From contig JAEXSY010000238.1 in NCBI GenBank assembly GCA_023440105.1, positions 1 to 10,773 on the forward strand: a stretch of 10,773 nucleotides of DNA, read 5' to 3'. Positions 7,240 to 10,773 of this stretch are shown in pieces. The DNA comes from Bacillota bacterium. GTDB lineage: Bacteria > Bacillota > Clostridia > Clostridiales > Clostridiaceae. How positions within the stretch are numbered: the stretch's first letter is position 1; every line of letters starts with the position of its first letter. The position numbers were made by a program, and so were the translations under genes. The notes under the pieces were generated by a model. That model was not told where the DNA came from. It did not search any database and worked only from the letters and a program-made list of their open reading frames with translations.

Positions 7240-7391
7240 TAATATCTTCCTTTCTAATCAATTTTCATTTTAATAAAAAGATTACTCAGCATAAGATGTT
7301 TTATAAAACCGTGGTTATTCTCACATACACACTATTCCTCTCATTTTAAAATATAAACATATGATTTATTTATTGATTTATAATATTTTAT

Positions 7392-7420
7392 ATATTAACA
7401 TACTAATACATAAATGTCAA
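7392..7420 (-). promoter_or_regulatory. Probable sigma-A promoter of the six-gene cassette
   Basis: On the reverse strand a perfect TTGACA (7420-7415) is followed, after exactly 17 bp, by TAATAT (7397-7392, four of six matches to TATAAT). Transcription would start near 7385, giving a leader of about 145 nt before the secreted-protein gene. This is the best housekeeping promoter on that strand in the gap. Confidence 0.6.
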
Positions 7421-7466
7421 TTTTTTACTTATGGTAGTAACGTTGATAAGTAACTAGTATAAATTG

Positions 7467-7506
7467 AAAAACTAACTTCCGTTTATAATACTAAACTGAA
7501 GTTAGT
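7467..7506 (-). terminator. Inverted repeat upstream of the cassette promoter; possible reverse-strand terminator or operator
   Basis: ACTAACTTC (7471-7479) pairs with GAAGTTAGT (7498-7506), and an inner GTTT/AAAC pair (7481-7484 with 7493-7496) extends this to 13 pairs with one mismatch and an 8-nt loop. On the reverse strand the stem runs into five T residues (7471-7467). It lies just upstream of the cassette -35 box. No reverse-strand gene lies to the right, so it would only block stray antisense transcription. A role as an operator is the alternative. Confidence 0.45.
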
Positions 7507-7519
7507 ATTGCAAAGCATT

Positions 7520-7528
7520 TGATATAAT
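7520..7528 (+). promoter_or_regulatory. Possible extended -10 promoter (TGATATAAT)
   Basis: TATAAT (7523-7528) is preceded by TG one base away, an extended -10 element. No good -35 box is seen 16-18 bp upstream. If used, transcription would start near 7535 and end at the strong terminator around 7800, giving an RNA of about 265 nt. The perfect palindrome ATCAATTGAT (7527-7536) lies at the expected start site. Confidence 0.3.
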
Positions 7529-7534
7529 CAATTG

Positions 7535-7803
7535 ATATTTGTACTGAGCATATTGGGAGACGCAGCTATATCATATAATAATGAATGAAAAGGAAAGCAC
7601 CTCAGGAACTGTACTAAGAAGAAGCTCTGTGGTAGCTTCTGAGCAAGCAGTTCAAGAAATGTAGCTTTATAAATTGTTATAGGACTTTTAAGGAGTTTCA
7701 GCAAAGGAAGGAAAAGCTTTGATAATAAAACTTAAAAAGATATTATAGCTATTAAAGAAAATACTATAGAAGTGATGAACTTCTATAGTATTTTCCTTTT
7801 TTT
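7535..7803 (+). ncRNA. Candidate non-coding transcript upstream of the PTS operon
   Basis: A possible extended -10 element at one end and a very strong terminator at the other bracket about 265 bases with no supported reading frame. Possible helices are AGAAGCT/AGCTTCT (7620-7626 with 7634-7640) nested within GAACTG/CAGTTC (7606-7611 with 7648-7653), and a long-range AGCTATA/TATAGCT (7564-7570 with 7744-7750). I do not recognise a known riboswitch or RNA family. Because the sigma-54 promoter starts beyond the terminator, this is not the leader of the PTS message made from that promoter. It could also be decayed coding sequence. Confidence 0.35.
7757..7803 (+). terminator. Very strong intrinsic terminator with 16-bp perfect stem
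   Basis: The arms at 7757-7772 and 7780-7795 are perfectly complementary over 16 bp with a 7-nt loop (TGATGAA), followed by a C and seven T residues (7797-7803). No gene precedes it on this strand within 4.8 kb, so it must end either a short RNA or read-through from the left. It lies about 30 bp upstream of the sigma-54 promoter. The same dyad could serve as a binding site for the activator. Confidence 0.85.
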
Positions 7804-7831
7804 ATGGTTTAAGAGTATAGTAACCCAAATC

Positions 7832-7848
7832 TTGGCATGGGTTTTGCT
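7832..7848 (+). promoter_or_regulatory. Sigma-54 (-24/-12) promoter of the PTS operon
   Basis: TTGGCATGGGTTTTGCT matches the sigma-54 consensus: GG at 7834-7835 and GC at 7846-7847 are separated by exactly 10 bases, and the flanking TGGCA and TTGC blocks are intact. Transcription would start near 7859, about 35 nt before the EIIA start. Such promoters require an AAA+ activator, and the LevR-type protein encoded at 256-2922 has the matching GAYTGA loop. An inverted repeat AACCCA (7822-7827) / TGGGTT (7838-7843) overlaps the element. Confidence 0.88.
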
Positions 7849-7893
7849 TAATAAATAGATAGATGAGTAAGTAATAGAGAAAGGATGATATAG

Positions 7894-8232
7894 ATGGATT
7901 ATCAAGAGGTTGTATTTGGAATTATAGTGAACAGTGGTGATGCTAGAAGCTATGCCATGGATGCAATTAAGAAGGCAAAGGCAGGAAATATGGAGGAAGC
8001 TCAGAGCTCCCTTCAAAAGAGCTCTGAGGCCTTGGGAAAGAGCCATGATATTCAAACAAAGCTGATACAGGAGGAGGCTAATGGTAATGGACAGGACCTT
8101 ACACTGTTAATGGCTCATGCTCAGGATCATTTTATGAATGCCTTAACTGTGAGGGATTTAGCTAAGGAATTCATTGATTTGTATGAGACCCTCGAGGCAA
8201 TTAAGGTACAGGTAAAGAAGTGTGTTCAATAA
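7894..8232 (+). CDS. PTS EIIA component, lactose/cellobiose family
   Basis: The 112-residue cytoplasmic phosphocarrier accepts phosphate from HPr and passes it to an EIIB. The length is normal for the LacF/CelC/LicA family. The family motif MAHAQDHFM contains the expected phosphorylated H75 and the metal-binding D78 at the trimer interface. The protein is all-helical in this family, in line with the Ala/Lys/Glu-rich sequence. ATG 7894 is preceded by AAAGGA (7880-7885) at 8 nt. It is the first gene after the sigma-54 promoter and is followed after 59 bases by the EIIC gene. The neighbouring cellobiose-type EIIC and GH1 enzyme indicate beta-glucoside rather than lactose use, though the exact sugar is not fixed by sequence. 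Confidence 0.95.
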   Translation: MDYQEVVFGIIVNSGDARSYAMDAIKKAKAGNMEEAQSSLQKSSEALGKSHDIQTKLIQEEANGNGQDLTLLMAHAQDHFMNALTVRDLAKEFIDLYETLEAIKVQVKKCVQ

Positions 8233-8291
8233 AAGAATACACATTGAAAATATATAACCCACATAAAAATATTAAGGAGGAATAAAAAATA

Positions 8292-9656
8292 ATGGCAGGA
8301 TTTATGAGTTTTTTGGAAAGAAAAGCAATGCCTGTGGCAGGAAAGATAGCAGCACAGAGGCATATAAGAGCTTTACGTGATGGCTTAGCCGTTACCATGC
8401 CCCTAATAATTGTTGGTTCAATATTTATGATCTTAGGTAATATACCAATACAGTCAGTTAATGAGTTTATCAACAGTGTCTTAGGTGAAGGCTTTACCAG
8501 TAAATTTTTATATCCCACAAGGGTTACCTTTGATATAGTGGCAGTATTATCGGTATTTTCTATATCCTATCAGCTGGCAAGGGATAAGGATGTGGATGGT
8601 GTGTCAGCAGGGGCTGCTGCCTTATCAGCTTTCCTTCTAATGATACCAGTTATTACTTTAAATGCAGAGCTTGCCGATGGAACGGCTTTAAACTTAGGAA
8701 GGATATGGCAGACTGCAAATTTAGGTGCTGGTGGACTTATCGTAGCTATTATCACAGCTATTGTCTCTACGGAAATCTTTATCTTTGTTACGAAAAAGAA
8801 CTGGGTTATAAAAATGCCTGATTCTGTTCCTCCAGCGGTAGCAAAGTCCTTTGCTGCAATAGTACCAGGACTAATAATAATAACCTTCTTCTTTATTTTA
8901 AGATTATTCTTCGAAGCTACCAGCTATGAAACGGTATTCAACTTCATTACTAGGTTTGTTGGAGCACCTCTATCAAGAGTAGGTCTATCCTTTGGTGGTA
9001 TGCTTGCTACAGTATTCCTTTATATGATTTTCTGGACATTAGGTATACACGGTACTCGTGTAGTTTTCGGAGTAATGGATTCAGTGCTTCTACCAGCTAT
9101 GGATGCAAATAGAATTGCTTTAGAAGCAGGTGAAGCTCTACCTAATATTGTAACCAAGCAATTTTACGATAACTTCGTTAATATTGGAGGCTGTGGAGCT
9201 GCCATTGGTCTTGTTATAGCTATATTTTTTGTAGCTAAATCAAAGCAGATGAAGACCCTAGGAAAGCTTGCCTTAGGACCAGCACTCTTTAATATTTCAG
9301 AGCCTATTATTTTCGGTGTTCCAATAGTTATGAATCCGATTATGATGATTCCCTTTGTTTTATCTAATGTATCTATAGCCTTATTATCCTATGGAGCCAT
9401 GTATTTTAATCTAGTAAGCTATCCTGCTGGACTAGCAATACCATGGACGGTCCCTGCTCCAATATCAGGGTTCCTAGCTACCAATGGTGACTGGAGAGCG
9501 GTAGTCCTACAATTAATAGCCATAGCACTATCAGCAGTTATTTATGTTCCTTTTGTTAAAGTTTGGGACAAGCAAAAGAGCCTAGAGGAGCTTTCTGCCG
9601 TAGAGGATGGAGAATTAGATGATGAGTTTAATCAATTATTAGGAGCAAATGAATAA
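8292..9656 (+). CDS. PTS EIIC permease, cellobiose/beta-glucoside family
   Basis: This 454-residue membrane permease carries the sugar across the membrane while an EIIB phosphorylates it. It shows about ten hydrophobic segments and the family motifs SVPPAVAKSFAAIVPG, FWTLGIHGT and NISEPIIFGVPIVMNP. H253 (in GIHGT) and E337 (in NISEP) correspond to the sugar-binding His250 and Glu334 of Bacillus cereus ChbC, with the same 84-residue spacing. The C-terminus is an acidic cytoplasmic tail (EELSAVEDGELDDEF). There is no fused EIIA or EIIB. AGGAGG (8275-8280) lies 11 nt before ATG 8292, a slightly long spacing. The next gene follows after 10 bases, so this is an operon. Likely substrates are cellobiose or related beta-glucosides; beta-galactosides or chitobiose cannot be excluded. 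Confidence 0.95.
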   Translation: MAGFMSFLERKAMPVAGKIAAQRHIRALRDGLAVTMPLIIVGSIFMILGNIPIQSVNEFINSVLGEGFTSKFLYPTRVTFDIVAVLSVFSISYQLARDKDVDGVSAGAAALSAFLLMIPVITLNAELADGTALNLGRIWQTANLGAGGLIVAIITAIVSTEIFIFVTKKNWVIKMPDSVPPAVAKSFAAIVPGLIIITFFFILRLFFEATSYETVFNFITRFVGAPLSRVGLSFGGMLATVFLYMIFWTLGIHGTRVVFGVMDSVLLPAMDANRIALEAGEALPNIVTKQFYDNFVNIGGCGAAIGLVIAIFFVAKSKQMKTLGKLALGPALFNISEPIIFGVPIVMNPIMMIPFVLSNVSIALLSYGAMYFNLVSYPAGLAIPWTVPAPISGFLATNGDWRAVVLQLIAIALSAVIYVPFVKVWDKQKSLEELSAVEDGELDDEFNQLLGANE

Positions 9657-9666
9657 GGAGGTACTG

Positions 9667-10773
9667 ATGAATAATTTGAGAAAATATAAATTGCCGGAGG
9701 GATTCTTTTTAGGAGCTGCTGCTTCTGCCTGGCAGACGGAGGGCTGGAGTGGAAAAAAAGACGGTCAGGATTCCTATATGGATCTTTGGTATAAGGAAAC
9801 TCCAGAGCTGTGGCATGAGGGCTATGGTCCCACCATAGCAACTGACTTTTACAATAGATATAAGGAAGATGTTAAGCTCATGAAGGAGGCAGGTCTAAAG
9901 GCCTACAGAACCTCAATAGATTGGTCGAGATTTTTAACAAATTATGAAACTATAGAAGTAAATGAGGAAGCTGCTGATTATTATAATAAACTTATAGATG
10001 AGATGATAAATAATGGAATAGAACCAATGCTCTGCTTAGAGCATTATGAGCTGCCGGCAGTGCTTTTTAAAAAGTATGGAGGCTGGGGTTCAAAGAAGGT
10101 TGTTGATCTCTATATCAGGTATGCGGAAGAGGTATTCAAAAGATACGCTCACAAGGTGAAGAAATGGTTTACCTTCAATGAGCCTATAGTGATACAGACA
10201 AGAGTATTTCTAGATAGCTTGAGGTATCCATTTATACAGGATACTAAGACAGCAATGCAGTGGAATTATAACAAGATATTAGCTAATGCTGGAGCCATCA
10301 AAGCCTTTAAAGAGGGTGGTTATAATCAGGGGGGAGGAGAAATAGGAATTATTTTAAATCCAGATGTCTGCTACCCCAGGTCTTCAGCTCCTCATGATAA
10401 GGAAGCAGCGGATAAGTTCGATCTTTTCTTCAACAGGATATTTTTAGATCCATCAGTTAAAGGAATTATCCCGGAGGAATTGATTGATATTTTAAAGGAT
10501 AATGATTGCTGCTTTGAATACACTGAAGAGGAATTAAGGATAATTAAGGGAAATACCGTAGATGTATTGGGGATAAACCTCTATGCTCCTACAAGGGTTA
10601 AGGCCAGGGAAAATGCCTGGAATCCCAGAACCCCCTTCCATCCAGCCTATTACTATGACAAATATGAGCTGCAGGGAAGAAAAATGAATCCCTATAGAGG
10701 ATGGGAGATATATCCTAAAATAATGTATGACTTTGCTATGAGGATGAAGGAAGAGTATGGAAACCTACCGTGG
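9667..10773 (+). CDS. GH1 6-phospho-beta-glucosidase (3' truncated by the window edge)
   Basis: The first 369 codons of a glycoside hydrolase family 1 enzyme are open to the last base. In this context it would hydrolyse phosphorylated beta-glucosides delivered by the PTS to glucose-6-phosphate plus an aglycone or glucose. Visible family features are PEGFFLGAAASAWQTEG near the N-terminus with Q23 and E25, H126 in LEHYELP, and the acid/base E172 in WFTFNEP. The nucleophile (TENG-type motif) and the C-terminal phosphate-binding residues that distinguish 6-phospho enzymes lie beyond the window, so the 6-phospho call rests on the PTS context. Typical GH1 length is 440-480 residues, so about a fifth is missing. 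AGGAGG (9656-9661) overlaps the EIIC stop and lies 5 nt before ATG 9667, an excellent start. 6-phospho-beta-galactosidase is the main alternative. Confidence 0.92.
   Translation, partial: MNNLRKYKLPEGFFLGAAASAWQTEGWSGKKDGQDSYMDLWYKETPELWHEGYGPTIATDFYNRYKEDVKLMKEAGLKAYRTSIDWSRFLTNYETIEVNEEAADYYNKLIDEMINNGIEPMLCLEHYELPAVLFKKYGGWGSKKVVDLYIRYAEEVFKRYAHKVKKWFTFNEPIVIQTRVFLDSLRYPFIQDTKTAMQWNYNKILANAGAIKAFKEGGYNQGGGEIGIILNPDVCYPRSSAPHDKEAADKFDLFFNRIFLDPSVKGIIPEELIDILKDNDCCFEYTEEELRIIKGNTVDVLGINLYAPTRVKARENAWNPRTPFHPAYYYDKYELQGRKMNPYRGWEIYPKIMYDFAMRMKEEYGNLPW

Larger units (their letters stand above)
7240..7893. other. 654-base divergent control region without a convincing gene
   Basis: This stretch separates the reverse-strand cassette from the PTS operon. 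It holds, from left to right: an untranslated leader of ~145 nt for the cassette with a 12-bp palindrome at 7298-7309 (GTTTTATAAAAC), the cassette promoter, an imperfect inverted repeat at 7471-7506, an extended -10 element near 7520, a stretch with some folding potential but no supported reading frame, a strong terminator, and the sigma-54 promoter. The longest notable frame (7581-7664, 27 codons) lacks a ribosome binding site. Confidence 0.7.

Noticed and set aside
7581..7664. 27-codon reading frame on the plus strand in the control region
   Set aside because: No ribosome binding site precedes its ATG, the composition is not distinctive, and it overlaps the possible RNA helices. It was not called a gene.
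7535..7760. Known riboswitch or T-box leader for the PTS operon
   Set aside because: I could not match the conserved cores of c-di-GMP, THF, T-box or other classes that I compared, and the sigma-54 promoter lies after the terminator, so this is not the PTS leader from that promoter.
7783..8055. 90-codon reverse frame across the terminator and the EIIA gene
   Set aside because: It lies opposite the well-supported EIIA gene and the terminator hairpin, and shows no family features.
1..10773. CRISPR array, tRNA, rRNA, insertion sequence or phage integration genes
   Set aside because: No regularly spaced repeats, cloverleaf-like sequences, transposase or integrase motifs were seen on either strand.

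Overview
The window is AT-rich Firmicutes DNA, most like Clostridium or a close relative. The basis is heavy use of AGA/AGG, ATA and TTA codons, strong purine-rich ribosome binding sites, TTG and GTG starts, and short intrinsic terminators. No rRNA, tRNA, CRISPR array, transposase or integrase is visible.

Layout. (1) Bases 3-50 are the last codons of an upstream plus-strand gene, overlapped by its terminator. (2) Bases 256-2922 (+) encode an 888-residue LevR-type activator: winged HTH, sigma-54-interacting AAA+ domain, PRD1, EIIA-like, EIIB-like and PRD2 regions. An intrinsic terminator follows. (3) Bases 3106-7239 (-) are a tight six-gene operon. In transcription order it encodes a small secreted beta-rich protein (DUF2712-like), three polytopic membrane proteins of ABC-2 permease type, a BcrA/LanF-type ABC ATPase, and a membrane-anchored extracytoplasmic protein. 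A consensus-like sigma-A promoter lies at 7392-7420 (-). A 12-bp hairpin separates the secreted-protein gene from the transporter genes. (4) Bases 7240-7893 hold no convincing gene, but do hold the divergent control region: a large inverted repeat, a possible short non-coding transcription unit ending in a very strong terminator (7757-7803), and a near-perfect sigma-54 promoter (7832-7848). (5) From 7894 to the window end (+) lies a beta-glucoside PTS operon: EIIA of the lactose/cellobiose family, EIIC of the cellobiose family, and a GH1 6-phospho-beta-glucosidase cut off by the window edge. No EIIB gene is present here.

How it fits together. The LevR-type activator is very probably the regulator of the PTS operon, because that operon carries the only good -24/-12 promoter in the window. 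PTS phosphorylation would tell the activator about sugar supply. EIIA and EIIC, with an EIIB from elsewhere, would import and phosphorylate a beta-glucoside such as cellobiose, and the GH1 enzyme would hydrolyse the phosphorylated disaccharide. The six-gene reverse-strand operon sits between regulator and target, is not related to sugar use, and looks like an inserted cassette. Its layout (Sec-secreted small protein, ABC complex with a LanF-like E-loop ATPase, anchored partner) resembles bacteriocin/immunity or cell-envelope self-protection loci. It is the part of the window most likely to hold a poorly described system.
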